Shown in pieces: positions 1-11,645 of a stretch of DNA of 64,000 bases. Where the stretch lies: the NCBI GenBank assembly GCA_963920765.1, contig OY987242.1, positions 29,164,002-29,228,001 of the forward strand, read 5' to 3'. Positions within the stretch are counted from its first letter, which is position 1. Each line of letters begins with the position of its first letter. Below the pieces are notes generated by a model. It did not search any database, was not told the origin of the DNA, and was given only the letters and a program-made list of their open reading frames with translations. Source of the DNA: Ulota crispa (lineage: Eukaryota; Streptophyta; Bryopsida; Orthotrichales; Orthotrichaceae). The position numbers and the translations under genes were made by a program.

Positions 1-724
1 CTCTATTGACCTCAACTTTTTGGCCTCAAAGCCTTTACAACAAGAGAATTAGCCCCCACTATATTTGCATTATAATGAACACTTGGGACTATTCTTGAGA
101 CCATTTGAACTGCAATTTTGGCCAAAATTTTCATTGCCTTTACTCCTAGTATAAAGCGGCCCTAAGACTTGTCCTAAAGCCATTCACCGGAGATGAGGCC
201 TAACAACTTTCATACCTTGTCTTTCCTTCAATCGAGAAATAAGGCTGACATCAAAACCCCCCTTTTTTTTGTGAAGTCTACCAACAAACAAACTTTGTCT
301 GATATTGAGAAATACAAAAGCTTTTAAAGTGCATAGCCAATCCCATATCTTTTAGTATTTTGGTACCTATACTGAATGTTGTATTTAGATTGTTTTTACA
401 ATTAGGTTGCCTTATCTTGGTAAGTTACCTCATGACTCATCACTTGGTCATTTGAAGACATATGCATCTGTCTAGATACTTGAATTTCACATGATTTTTG
501 ACTTGAATGATGTTAGTTTGTTTTTTCACAAGTTTGTTATTGTTGTTAAGTCTTTTAAAATTCATTTGTTGTAATCATTTTGATGAAGATTATTGTAGCA
601 GCACTAATTATTCATATAATGTAACATGTCAAGAAATTAGAGTGGGGCAACCTATATGCAATATATAGTGTAGTACAAACTTTGAGAGAAAGAGTTCAAT
701 GAATCACTTTTGTTTTGCTTTTCC
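1..724. other. AT-rich intergenic stretch, nothing recognised
   Basis: No open reading frame of coding character and no inverted repeat was found here. It ends at the first TTAA-bounded transposon. Confidence 0.5.
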
Positions 725-1728
725 TTAACCCCTAAAGGCCCAAGTGGTCCCTCAAGGGCCAAGTGGGGTTTTGGGCATGTACCTACAACTAAACTACTTT
801 TTATAATTTTTTGAAGTTTTTATTGAAGGTGGGGAATTCAAAGATCTACTTGGGTATCTATTTTTTTCTTCATTCCAACATTTATTGAAGAAGTTATGCT
901 TGAATAATTGAAAAACAAGGGAGAAGTGGGCAGCCCAAAAAAAAAATTGTTTTTTTTTAAAATCAAATTTTGAAATTGGTTCTTTAGATTTTTATGTATG
1001 TAGGAAGCTTTGGATCATTCAATTTTGATTGATAAGCTAAGAGTTATGAGAAGTTTTAGTTTGCGGTTAGGTATGGGACTCCCAAACCTCCATTTCTTTT
1101 GCCCCTTGTAAAATTTGGTGCTTTACTTTTTTGAGCTCTTTGTGTATTTGATTTCTGACTTTTTTTTCCCCAAGTTGTAGTAGACTAAAATTCCTTGGTT
1201 TTCACCATTTGGATCAAACTAATTCAGATTTTTGAATTTTACATAAATCCTCCAATCTTGCCTAGTGTACATGCAAATTTCATGACCTTACAACATTGTA
1301 AGATTTTACAAAGTATGATTCACACCTCCAATTCATTTGAAAATTCTCCCACACATAACAAACTTGGTCTTTTACATGGGAAAAAGAAACCTCAATTTTG
1401 CTTAGAGCAATTTTTTTGATATAGGAGTGGTCAAAGGCTTCTAAAGTTTTTGGGTAGTAGATTTTTATTTTTATTTATTTTATTTTATTTATTTTTATTT
1501 TATTTTTTATTTTTTATTTACTTTTCACTTCAAATGTCAAAATCTCTCTCCTCTATATCTAGAATGATCTGATTTTTTTCCCACAAGTATTTCCCATAGT
1601 CTAAGGCAAGATCTTATAGTTGGATTTTTGAAAAAAAACTTTTTTCCTACCATTCTATTCATTCCCCCAAAAGTGGCAGATTTGAGTGACTATCACAAAA
1701 AAAAAGGGCTTGGGCCTTTAGGGGTTAA
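725..1728. mobile_element. TTAA-bounded non-autonomous element, family A copy 1 (piggyBac-type ends)
   Basis: The left end reads TTAACCCCTAAAGGCCCAAG and the right end is its inverse, closing with a second TTAA. Internal sequence is shared with the elements at 9489, 50931, 54235 and 56853, for example the GGGGAATTCAAAGATCTAC block near 835. There is no long reading frame, so it is non-autonomous. TTAA target sites and CCC-starting termini are characteristic of piggyBac transposons. The assignment rests on termini only, because no transposase is present. Confidence 0.8.
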
Positions 1729-2638
1729 TCCTTTAATGACCACACCCATGTTCACAAAATCCACTAGAAACAGGGGCTGTAAACTTAGATTTGGAATTGA
1801 CTCAAATATGGACCCATTTTCAATAATCCAACTGTACAAATGGGAAGTACACCTTGTTTATTGTAAAGCACCAAAATTTCAGCAAGATCTACCGTTGGAG
1901 GTGAAATATTATAATGATTGAGTGAGCCCTATGCAAAAAATCTCTTGTGTTTCATTCTTGTTTAGTTTTTAATGTTAACCTTTCATGCAAGTTTTGATTG
2001 AGAAGAGCCTTACATTTCTAGAAAGCAAGGTTTCCCACCTTTCCAACAGGACTAGTTTCACAAAAATAGACAAAAACAACAATCACAAGGTGTAGCTAAG
2101 TGGACAAAATGGGTCAAAAAACCCACTTTCGTTGCTACCCTAAAACGGTTCTACAAGAAATTTGATAATTATTCTGGAAAATCCAATTGGTGAAAACAAT
2201 CAAGAATTGGCCTTAAATGTATGATGACAAATTTTAAAGCCAAAATGACAACAACATTTCAGTAGATTTTCAAATACTACAATTATACTACTACCATATA
2301 GGAAAACAATACAAGCATATTTCTTAAGCAATTCAAAAAAATTTAGAATTGTGCGATTGAAATTTGACATTCTTCTTGCATACTTGATGTATTGTGTTGT
2401 TGGTTTGATCCATCTTTGACAAAAATTGGATACATATTTTGATGCCATGTTGTATAAACACCATTATTTATCAACTCACATACCCAATTGCATTGTTGTT
2501 TTTTTAGATGGATGCAAAATTCTTGTGATGACATGCGTACTTCAAGACCAAATTCCAAATTATTGTGTGATTTCAACCTATAGGCCAAAAACCACTCCCA
2601 ACAACCAAAATATGGTCGAGTGGTCCTTAAAGGGTTAA
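1725..2638. mobile_element. TTAA-bounded element abutting copy 1
   Basis: It begins at the TTAA that closes the preceding element (TTAATCCTTTAATGACCA) and ends with TGGTCCTTAAAGGGTTAA. The ends are imperfect inverted repeats. The interior differs from family A. Short reading frames inside look random. Sharing one TTAA with its neighbour is what insertion of one element into the target site of another would leave. Confidence 0.65.
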
Positions 2639-2674
2639 ACGATTAAACTTGCCAATCAGCCAAGGTGAACTCAC

Positions 2675-2793
2675 AACCCCATATTCGATCAATATGGAGT
2701 TGTCAGTTGTATATGGAGTGTATCTGGACCAACGCAAGGTCTAGATACACTCCATATATAACTGACAACTCCATATTGATCAAATATGGGGTT
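2675..2793. repeat. Near-perfect 119-bp hairpin (foldback element or small-RNA precursor)
   Basis: Two arms of about 56 bases are reverse complements with only three differences, all transitions, around a loop of about 7 bases (AACGCAA). A weaker extension (GGTGAA..TTCACC) lies outside the arms. No function is visible. It could be a recent foldback MITE or a template for small RNAs. Confidence 0.85.
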
Positions 2794-2992
2794 TCACCCT
2801 CTCATTGCCAGTTTGCCACCCGTCGAGATGGATGGGGACAAGGAGCTCGGTCAATTGCTCTGTGAGTTTGTGGGGGCAGGGAGAAGAGGTTTTGCTTTTT
2901 CACATTTCAAAAATTGTGAGAGTTTGAAAAAATATCATGACATTGAAGGGGAATGCTAAATCGTGACCAGAGATCCGTGAGTCGTGAGCCGT

Positions 2993-3186
2993 CACTAGAA
3001 GAAAAACAAGGATAAATGACCAGGTCACCAAAACTGCCTTGCAACTGCACAACAATTCCACAACATTTGCACAACTACGATCTAGTTGTGCAATTGTTAT
3101 GCAGTTGTTTGTGCAATTGCAAGGCAGTTATGGTGACCTAGTTGTTATGATTTGTGGAGTCGTTTATCATTGTTTTTCTTCTAGTG
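2993..3186. mobile_element. CACTA-type foldback MITE, copy 1
   Basis: The ends read CACTAGAAGAAAAAC and its inverse, the classic form of CACTA (En/Spm) termini. Most of the interior is self-complementary, with repeated TTGCACAACT-like blocks. The 3-bp flanks (CGT and CAT) match imperfectly. A close relative lies at 29449. Confidence 0.75.
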
Positions 3187-3629
3187 CATGAGCCGAGATT
3201 TTGTTGTCAAAATATTAAAATTCACCTATAAATGTGTATATAAGGCTTTATTATTATGCATTATAAACATTCATCTTTTGAAAGACTTTCTTTTTTTAAG
3301 TTTTTTCATTGATTTTGAGCTCAACAATTGGTTTCTGCCTACAAAATCTTGATTCATCGCTCATAGGCCCACCGTTTTATGCTCACAAAATAGCGGTATT
3401 TAGAGATTGAATTTGGAAATTTTGAATTCACATTTTGAATTAGAGACTTTGATTTTGTCTAGGGCTACGGAGGAAGATGCAAGGTCAAAATAGAAGGCAA
3501 ATTATAACTTTTACTCTTAAGTTATATGTAATATTGCAGAACTTTTCCACCTTGATTTAAAAACATGGATGTGCAATAGAGATCTCCAATGTCCCATTCA
3601 TCCCTCCTCGCCCTTGCCAAGTGCCAACC
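3187..3629. other. Intergenic, nothing recognised
   Basis: AT-rich, with no supported gene and no repeat structure found. Confidence 0.4.
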
Positions 3630-4030
3630 TAAGGTAGAGACGCCCATTCCCAATCGGGGTTCCGTTCCCAACCACTAGGGTGTTTTGGGTCCAGCCAGCC
3701 TATTCTAAGCCTTGGAATGCAAATTTTTCCCTTTTTAAGATTAAGACAAATGAAGTCATGACATGTGTCTTAAAAGAAGGTAAGAAGTAGTGAGCGAGAA
3801 GTGTTTTGGCTATGATTGGGATCAGGAAAATCTAGTGACTAGGTATGGGTTCCAAACACTTTATGCACTTCAAAATTTGTATAAAACTCAATTTTGCATG
3901 AAAAATTCTGAAAAAAATTGTGTTGCAGTATTTTGTATGAAACCACCAAAGAAAAATTTGCGCCACATTGTTGTTCTAATGTGCTGTCATGTAGGAGCTT
4001 AAATGATAAGGTATGGGCGGCTCTACCTTA
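3630..4030. mobile_element. TAAGGTAG-ended MITE, copy 1
   Basis: It starts TAAGGTAGAGACGCCCATTC and ends with the imperfect inverse GGGCGGCTCTACCTTA. The interior recurs in inverted orientation at about 29740-30060. A TA target site with AGGTAG termini would fit a Tc1/mariner-like element, but the superfamily is not certain. Confidence 0.7.
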
Positions 4031-4328
4031 GAGCATCTCCACCGGTCCAAACTTGCTCAAAGTTTTCCATGTGGTTTGGCAAGGCTTGAAGGCTCTCAAT
4101 CTCCACCCATGCTCTTTGAAAAGGTGGCCTTACACTCAAATACACCCCTTAAATAAGCGGTTGACCACTTATTTAGGGAAGTAGAGAATAAAGCTCACTA
4201 AACTTACAGTGAATAGCCGCATGAATAGTGACTTGAAGAGTGGCTTGCTAGACTCGCCAAATAAGAGAGTTTGAGAGGGGCTTGGCTACTTTTCATCCAC
4301 TTTGAGTGAGCCACCGGTGGAGATGCTC
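4031..4328. mobile_element. PIF/Harbinger-type MITE flanked by TTA
   Basis: The ends are GAGCATCTCCACCGGT and ACCGGTGGAGATGCTC, perfect inverted repeats. TTA flanks both sides (4028-4030 and 4329-4331). TTA duplications and these termini fit Tourist-like PIF/Harbinger MITEs. The left TTA is also the last three bases of the TAAGGTAG element, so this MITE landed exactly on its end. Related copies lie at about 21810 and 42945. Confidence 0.8.
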
Positions 4329-4331
4329 TTA

Positions 4332-5090
4332 GTCCTTTACCAAACTGCACATATCTTGTGGAATCCAAAGATCGTCAAGCAGTAAAATCTTGAACCAGAG
4401 AGATGCAAATCCGTCCAACGATGGATCTGTGAAGTACTGAGTAATCGCCTCCAGAACTGCATTTAGTAAAATAGTCCTACTTTTATTTTTATCTCTTTGC
4501 CGTTCAGGAGCCTAGCAGGCGGGAAAAATCCCCAGAATTTTCAGGGCACCCATTTTCTCGGCGAAGCTCCAGTCAACCTTTCATATTTATTGTAAAAAAT
4601 ATTGAACCCCTCAACTTTGCCCTGTGTAACTAAGTTTAGGTTAAGGTGGATTCTTATGCTTATTTACACAAGTGATGGTATCTTGACTAATAGCATGGCT
4701 CATGATTGGTGTATTCAGTGTGTCTCATGCAAAGAGAATGTGGTCAGACTTATTGAATTTGAAGTATGATTGAAATTGTACTTTGAGGTCAATGTAGAGT
4801 TTTGCATTGAGGAGGAGTAACTTGGGGGCGTCCTCAGTTCGGTCAGGATGAGGGTATAATGATAGGTATAGTGAAGGTGGGTCCAAGCATAACAAGAGAA
4901 ATTTTTATTCAATCCGCTCACAAATCAAACAGGAAGCACACACCCTCCGCACAAGAGCGGTCCTGGCCAACACTCAAAAGAAACTTGTGAAGGTTAGAAA
5001 GCTAATTGCTACTAGTATGGTTGATAAGTGTAATTGATTTTTCAGAAATCCACTTGCAATTCTTCATCCCTCTTGTAATCAATCTCCTTT
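4332..5090. other. Intergenic, nothing recognised
   Basis: No gene, inverted repeat or tandem repeat that I can support. Confidence 0.4.
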
Positions 5091-5243
5091 CATTAGAAGA
5101 AATCTTGCAATAAAGGACTGGTTCACGACAACTGCAAATGTCCTAAACAACTCAATTTGACTATAAATGAGTCATTGTATAGTCGTTTAGGACATATGCA
5201 GTCGTCGTGGATCAATCGTCTAGGACAAGTTTTTCTTCTAATG
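5091..5243. mobile_element. CACTA-type foldback MITE, diverged copy
   Basis: The ends are CATTAGAAGAAA and TTTCTTCTAATG. The interior is self-complementary around GTCCTAAACAACT / GTCGTTTAGGAC. A related copy is nested in the element at 14251. Confidence 0.65.
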
Positions 5244-6286
5244 AATTGTGATCTTTGATAATTCCAAAGTCAATTGCACATTAGGACTACAAACTCCCAT
5301 GAGAAGCTGCTACGGGAATTGCACGCAATACAAGGCATCCTTTAGCCATTTTAAGGGCTCTTACATGTGCCTTGATTGAAAATGCCTTACAAAATATACA
5401 TGATACATGAATGTGCACCATTTGCCAATACTTGAGGTTTGTTGTTCAAGTTGCATTGAGAGTGTTTAAAGAGTTTTAATGTTTTACCAACAATTGGTAT
5501 TCATTTCCCATGTGCAATCATTTTTCACATACTACATACTTGTTTGACGTTATTAAATTTTCTAATTCAAGGGCCAACATGGAAGTTTGATCTTTCTCCA
5601 AGTACCACTTTTGTTTTATATATTATAAGTAGTTTCATTGTGAAAAACTTGGCAGGTTTTTGTATAATAGACTGAAAACTTTACCAAATTTTTTTTTTCA
5701 TTTTCACTACTGTCGTTCAAGACGCACTATGGGTAATTTCCATGTTGCATTGCAATTGGTTGTAGTGATTAATGATTTCCAGCTTTGGAAAACTCAAATC
5801 CTCGAACTTCCCATGCTTCTTACATGAAACTTGCAAGTTGTTTTTGAACACACTTTAGTGCATGACTCCCAATTCATTTATTGTTCTTACAATTCTGAAA
5901 TGGAAATATGGAAATACTGTAGGCCCGAATGCCAGTTCTCCCCGAACATAGGTCGATAGCATTTACACTATTGCTATTGTTGAAGTTCTGGGGCGAGTTG
6001 GCGAGTTGCTTCTCAAAGGGGGGCTCTCATTCTCTCAAGTCTCAAAATAGGAGTCTCGATATGCGCGAAAAGTTTGAAAAGTAATCTCTGACAAGACCTA
6101 GTCGAGAATACCGAGGAAAAAAGTAATTCCATGCCTTTCGGAGACTAAATTCCTCTTTAAAATTAACTAATTCACTTTGGAATGTAGTGCTTGGAGAAGA
6201 CCAATCACCAGGGTTAGATTTTAGAGCATCGATAATGCACCATCGTAAGAGCAACTCCACCTGTCCTGCACTGGAACCCCTGCAAA
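5244..6286. other. Intergenic, nothing recognised
   Basis: Short reading frames occur but have no recognisable protein features. Confidence 0.4.
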
Positions 6287-6516
6287 TTAACCCTTGAAGG
6301 GCCTTTGGGCTCTAAAGATACGGTACCAAATACGGTCACAATCAATATTCAGAAGTTTGAATTAGCTGGAAATTAAGTGTTACAACCATACATATTGAAG
6401 GGTTGTACGATGGTGTGTGCATAATTTTTTTGGAAAGCCCTCAGAGCAGCTCAAATATGGTTGTATATACGGGGTACATACTGCCATAGATGGCCGATGG
6501 GCCGTTCAGGGGTTAA
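6287..6516. mobile_element. TTAA-bounded mini-element, 230 bp
   Basis: It begins TTAACCCTTGAAGGGCC and ends GGCCGTTCAGGGGTTAA, so both ends carry TTAA and imperfectly inverted termini. The same right-end motif (GGGCCGTTCAAGGGTTAA) occurs alone near 29720, which marks a separate subfamily. Confidence 0.65.
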
Positions 6517-6867
6517 GCTTTTGCTGATCACGGCAAAAGAAGAGCTGGCATTGCTAGCGGTTTACCACACCCGTCCTGGACGCCGTATTCAAAGATGAGA
6601 GTGTGATTGGGTGTTGTTTTGGAAGAAGCACCTACGAAGCATCTTCTGTGATCAGAAAACAACAAAAATGAGGACTCGACAAAACCAATGCTGATTGGTA
6701 AACGTGAATGGCAAAACATGTCAAAATATTGGACGCAAATATAGGGAAAACTGCTTTGGCAAAAGGCCAAGCCAAAAGCCGTGTAGGTGGGGGTAAAAAT
6801 TAGCCCTGATCCTCTTGGGAACAACGTTTCCCCGCTATTGCTCTCATTCTCACGGGCCGGTGCTGAT

Positions 6868-7040
6868 GCTCTAAGGGCCTCCTTCCATGCTCATCCGGTA
6901 GCCAATCAAACTAAAAATACTCCACCGATAATCGATCGGATGGAATTCTGGTTTTCTTGGAGCCCGATCCGACCAATTATTGGTGGAATATTTTTAATTT
7001 GACTGGCCACCGGGTGAGCATGGAAGGAGGCCCTAAGAGC
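6868..7040. mobile_element. Inverted-repeat MITE, about 173 bp
   Basis: The arms GGGCCTCCTTCCATGCTCA and TGAGCATGGAAGGAGGCCC are perfect inverses, and pairing continues inward (ATCAAACTAAAAATA / TATTTTTAATTTGA). No clear target duplication was found, so the superfamily is unassigned. Confidence 0.7.
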
Positions 7041-7249
7041 CAATTTCCATGGGGACTGGAATTGAAGGCCCCCTCCAAGCTGACCCAGGCATAACAAAGA
7101 AAAAACCCTGAAATGTTCAGAAGGGGGAGAGTTTGGAAAGCAACCTCCAATTTTGGGTTCATGCCTTCTAGTTGTGTAGTTTTGCTTTTACAGGACCGGA
7201 GGCTGGACATCTAGGCCTGGACGTCTCCAACCCCCACGGAAACTAGCTC
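7034..7249. mobile_element. Short MITE with inverted ends, abutting the previous one
   Basis: It begins TAAGAGCCAATTTCCATGGG and ends with the diverged inverse CCCACGGAAACTAGCTCTAA. A related end (TTAGGGCCAGTTTCCATTGG) is seen at about 59418. Confidence 0.5.
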
Positions 7250-7297
7250 TAAATGACTCACTAAATAATTGCTAGGTGAAATTTGGAATTTGTTACT

Positions 7298-8213
7298 TTA
7301 ACCCCTAAAGGACCAAGGAGCCCACTTTGGGCTTTGTGAGAACTTGGTCAGGCTCTATTGATTTCATAATTTGGAAATTTTTCATGGAATTTTTAGGATG
7401 GATGCTACTCATCATAATCTACATGTGAAGCTTTATTTCATGTCATTCTAATAAGTAATGCAAAATTTATAAGGTTTTTTCAATTTCAATGTCAAATCAA
7501 GCAGCAAAAAATATATTCTAAAATTTTATTTTTTATTTTTTGTAGAATTGTATAGATTGATACCTACTAAAAAAATTGACCACTCAATTCCAAATAATGA
7601 GGTGAGAGTTAAAAGGAGTTTTATTTTGCCGGCAATGAAGATTGGAAGAGGGTAGAAAAAACATATGAAGTTATCTTTTACTCTCAATTTTGAAACTTTT
7701 CAAATGAAAATGAAAATTACTAATTGTATGTTAGAGCATTCTCATTATTGGGATTAACAATTTTCAAATTCTTCCAAAACTTATTAGCATATTAGTTATA
7801 TCTTTCATTCATCAATACCTTTTACTTTACAATTTTAGTAAAAATGGATCCAAACATTTTTTTGGTTAATTTTTTTTATATATGCTTTCAACCCATTTTC
7901 CAACATGTTGCCGAAATTGCACAAGCTATACAACATACAAATTTTTCTCTAAAAAGTTTGAAAAACAAAACTTCACCTTCTGGAAGGACTAGAAAAGCCT
8001 ACATTTTGAAGTTTCGGCACATTGATTTTGCAATTGACGGGAACGTTCATTCTGAAATTTTGGGACACTGTGCTTGTGCAAGTCAACCAAAAGATCCTAC
8101 TGTTGAATTTGTCAAAAAAAAAATTTCCAATGAAGATTTTGACCTTGATTTGGGGACTAGTATTTTGAAGCAGTTTTGGGCCTGTAAACACAAAAGAAAA
8201 TTTTAGGGGTTAA
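7298..8213. mobile_element. TTAA-bounded element carrying a 120-codon reading frame
   Basis: TTAACCCCTAAAGGACCAAG opens the element and TTTTAGGGGTTAA closes it. The left end is family-A-like, but the interior is distinct. It carries the reading frame described at 7844, which stops a few bases before the right terminus. Confidence 0.65.
7844..8206 (+). CDS. Unrecognised 120-residue open frame inside a TTAA element
   Basis: An ATG-started frame of 120 codons ends inside the right terminal region of the surrounding transposon. The N-terminal 25 residues are hydrophobic. The middle is basic, with a stretch reading SGRTRKAYILKFRHIDFAI. The tail holds a CACAS motif and later ACKHKRKF. It resembles no family I know. 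It may be a degraded piece of a transposon or captured gene, or it may be chance. Most other TTAA elements in the window have no comparable frame. Confidence 0.25.
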   Translation: MDPNIFLVNFFYICFQPIFQHVAEIAQAIQHTNFSLKSLKNKTSPSGRTRKAYILKFRHIDFAIDGNVHSEILGHCACASQPKDPTVEFVKKKISNEDFDLDLGTSILKQFWACKHKRKF

Positions 8214-9488
8214 TATGAAGGAGCACATAACAAATATTTTTGAGTAACCGCAATTATATTTGGATTTGGAAATTAGAAAACCAACCTAAAACCCATTGAA
8301 AGCAAGCCAAAAGAAAAAAAAGTGAAAATAGTCACTCCAAATTATGCTTAAGAAAGAAATTTGTGGCAATGACATGGCAAGTGCATTGGTAATGCTCGTA
8401 GGCAAAGTGAACACGCTAGGTTGTGGACTCAAGGACAATGGTGGACAAGCTCAGATATTTCACTTGGAGCAACGTAGGAATTCAGAAAACTACAGCTAGA
8501 AGATCAATTTCAAACATTTTGATCTTCATCTTTAGATTCAAAAACCAATAATTGCTTTGCATAAGTGAAAGGAGGTACAATTGATTGACTACAAAATAGG
8601 GGTATATTTTTACATTAATCCTTGTCCATAAACAAATAGCTCATCTAGGAGAGATTCCTTGTAGTATTAGCTTGCTTATTAAGTAAAGTACATATTCAAA
8701 CTTCCTCAAAATAACTTCTCTAATACAAGCCTCCTCCAAAACCAATGAATTGGAGCAATTCCATCATCTTGTGCATAAACTGCCTTTTCCATATACTTAA
8801 CCCCTAAAGGGCAAAGGATGTTTTGGAAGAAAAAAAAATCCGAAACTGTCACTTTTTGATAATTTATTCAAAATCCAAAATATAAATGTATTTTTAGATT
8901 GCAACCTTACAAAAGTGTAATAAACAAGTAAGAAAACGTGTGGAATTCTTTTCAGCCCATATGACAAAGTGGATTAAAAGACTACAGCACTAGCCAATCT
9001 ATAGAAATTTCTTGTGTAGTCAGTTTTTTATTTTTACAAATCCAAATAGTATGGAGAATTGTATGAAAATCCTTACCTAAATACATGCCCATTATTTGTA
9101 AAAACTTGTGTTATCACTTTTGTTTATTTAATATAAGAAAATATAAAGCCTAATTTATTTTTGAAGGAAGTATAATCCTTTGATGCATTCTTTTATAGCA
9201 ATTTTATCTTTTTTTATTTGGCATCCAAAATTAAAGATTCTATTTTTATCATGGGAAACTGAAAAGTAATTAGGAGTGAATTAGAAATTTGTTTCTTTGA
9301 GGCCTTTAGGCTATATGTAATGGAGAAAGGTTGGAATGATATGTGGCAAGATATTGATAATTGGGTGAACAGCACATTAAGATAGCTCTTGTGCATCACG
9401 TACAAGTTCTATTTAATGATGTTGGATGTTGAGAAATTTCATCCTTAATAGAAGTTGTAATTTTTTTTGTAACAAGAGCATGTTATTG
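8214..9488. other. Intergenic with a solitary TTAACCCCTAAAGG end at 8797
   Basis: TTAACCCCTAAAGGGCAAAGG at 8797 looks like the left end of a family-A-like element. No matching right end was found before the next element at 9489, so it is probably a truncated remnant. The rest is AT-rich and unrecognised. Confidence 0.4.
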
Positions 9489-10439
9489 TTAACCCCTAAA
9501 GGACTGTTGTACCTTTGGGGAACAAATGGGATTTTGGGCATGTACAATGGCTAAACTACTTTGTGTGATTTTCTAAACTTTTAATGAAAGGTGGGGAATT
9601 CAAAGATCTACATGGGCCTCTAATAGTTTCTTCATTCCAACATTTATTGAAGAAGTTATGCATGAATTTCTGAAAAATGGAGGAGGCCAGGCAGTCCAAT
9701 TTATTAATTTTAAACTGTAATTTTCTTTAAAATAATCTGAAATTGGTTCTTTAGATTTTTATATATGTGGGAAGCTTTGAATCATTCAATTTTGATTGAT
9801 GAATGAGAAGTTTTAGTTTGCAAGTAGGTATGGGACTCCCAAACATCCATTCCTTTTGCCCTTTGTAAATTTGGTGCTTTACTTTTTTGAGCTCTTTGTG
9901 TATTTATTTTTTGATTAATTTTTTCCCAAGTTGTAGTAAACTAAGATTCCTTGGTTATCACCATTTGGATCAAAGTAATTTAGATATGAATTTTACATAA
10001 ATCCTCCAATTTTGCCTAGCATATATGCAAATTTCATGGCCTTTAGCTTTGCAAGATTTTACAAAGTATGTTTCACACCTCCAATTCATTTGAAAATTCT
10101 CCCACACTTTACCTAACTTGGTCTCCTACATGGAAAAAATAAACCTCAACTTTGCGTACAACATTTTTTTTTTCTTTTCAGGAGTGGTTAAAGGCTTCTG
10201 AAAAAATTTGGCAACAAGGAAAAAAACTTTCTTTTTCACTTGAGATGTCAATATCTCACTCCTTTACATCTAGAATGAGCTGATTTTTATTCCCCGCAAG
10301 TACCTTCCATAGTCTAGGGCAAGATCCTCCGGTTGAATTTCCAAAAAACTTTTTTTCCTACCTTTCTACTCATTCCCCCAAAAGTGGCAGTTTTAGGTGA
10401 CTTTCACAGAAAAAAAGGCTTGGTCCTTTAGGGGTAAAA
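9489..10439. mobile_element. TTAA-bounded element, family A copy 2
   Basis: The left end is TTAACCCCTAAAGGACTG. The right end reads GGTCCTTTAGGGGTAAAA, with the final TTAA decayed. The interior is collinear and in the same orientation as the element at 725, including the GGGGAATTCAAAGATCTAC block near 9594. No coding frame. Confidence 0.75.
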
Positions 10440-11645
10440 ATCATTGGTTCATGCTCTACAATTCAAGCTTTTCCAACTACAATGTAAAAAAAGTATAGAA
10501 AGATCAATGGTGGGTATGGGCTCTTATATATATTTTACAAGATCAAAGATCTGCATTTAGTTTGAAACCTTGCAAAAGTTGTTTTGAATAACATTACAAC
10601 GAGCAGTTAGACAATTTTTTGGGATTCTTTGTTTGCAATGTTGATATTAGTTTATTTGCTGTTTGACATTGTTGTAAAATGTCCTATTATAAGGGAGTTT
10701 TGAAGTTCCTTTTATCACACTACAAACATAATGTGCTTCAATTAATGACTTCCCTTTTTGAGGTTTGTTTCAAAAAGAATAGGATGTGAGTTGTGACTCA
10801 AAAAACTGTTCGCCCATAAGCATTCAACATTCAAAAATTAGTGATGTTTAAATTCACTCAAACATTAATTCCAAGGATCATAATAGTTCTTGCATGTAAA
10901 ATTCTTCTTCTGATTATAATGATCTTACTTTAAAATATCTCTATCCAAATACAAAGGTAATCATTTACAGGGTATTGTGATACTATTCCTTGTCAAGCAT
11001 GGTAAAATGATACATTGTATTTAGAGTTGTGAATTTTTCAACACAGAACAAATCAATTGCACTGGTATGTCTACGTTAGAGATTGGAGATGTGAAATTGT
11101 AGCAAATAGGAAAATAGAGAACTAGGTTTTCCGTGGACAAAGACAACCCTGTTCTTGAGAGAATTTATCTAGAACATCCAATTTCAAAAAACCTGAAGGT
11201 AAAAAGCATCCAATTCTGAAGAAATGGTTTAAAAAAATTACCGGTTGACGGAGTTTATGTTTGTGATACTGGCAAAACAAAGCAACATTGTTGATCGTTA
11301 AATTCTATCAGATACCGCGCTTGCCTGAAAATATATGTCATTTCTTCTAATAACAGGAAAAGAATAAACTTACAAAACCATTCAAGGTGCTCTTTACAAG
11401 CAACCCCACAGCTGGAAACCACATTAAAAGCAACTGTTTGAGCTCGTCACACTTCCAAACCATTTTCAGTTGTCGATGCTCTTCATCCACTCCTTGCCAA
11501 CAACGACAACAAAGACAAGCCAATCCTAAAAATATCTGTGAAACTATATCTCGTCGTGTATTGACAGCTGATCATGGATCCACGTAATTCAGGATTTGTA
11601 AAAGTCCCTAGAAGGCGAGCGCAGCACATCCTTCATGATTATACA
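10440..11645. other. Intergenic, downstream flank of the parvulin gene
   Basis: AT-rich, with no gene seen. The last few hundred bases probably hold the 3' untranslated region of the minus-strand parvulin gene. No clear polyadenylation signal could be singled out. Confidence 0.35.

Noticed and set aside
725..1728. Considered whether family A elements are LTRs or helitrons
   Set aside because: The ends are inverted and bounded by TTAA. There is no TG..CA end, primer-binding site, or TC..CTRR terminus with a 3' hairpin.
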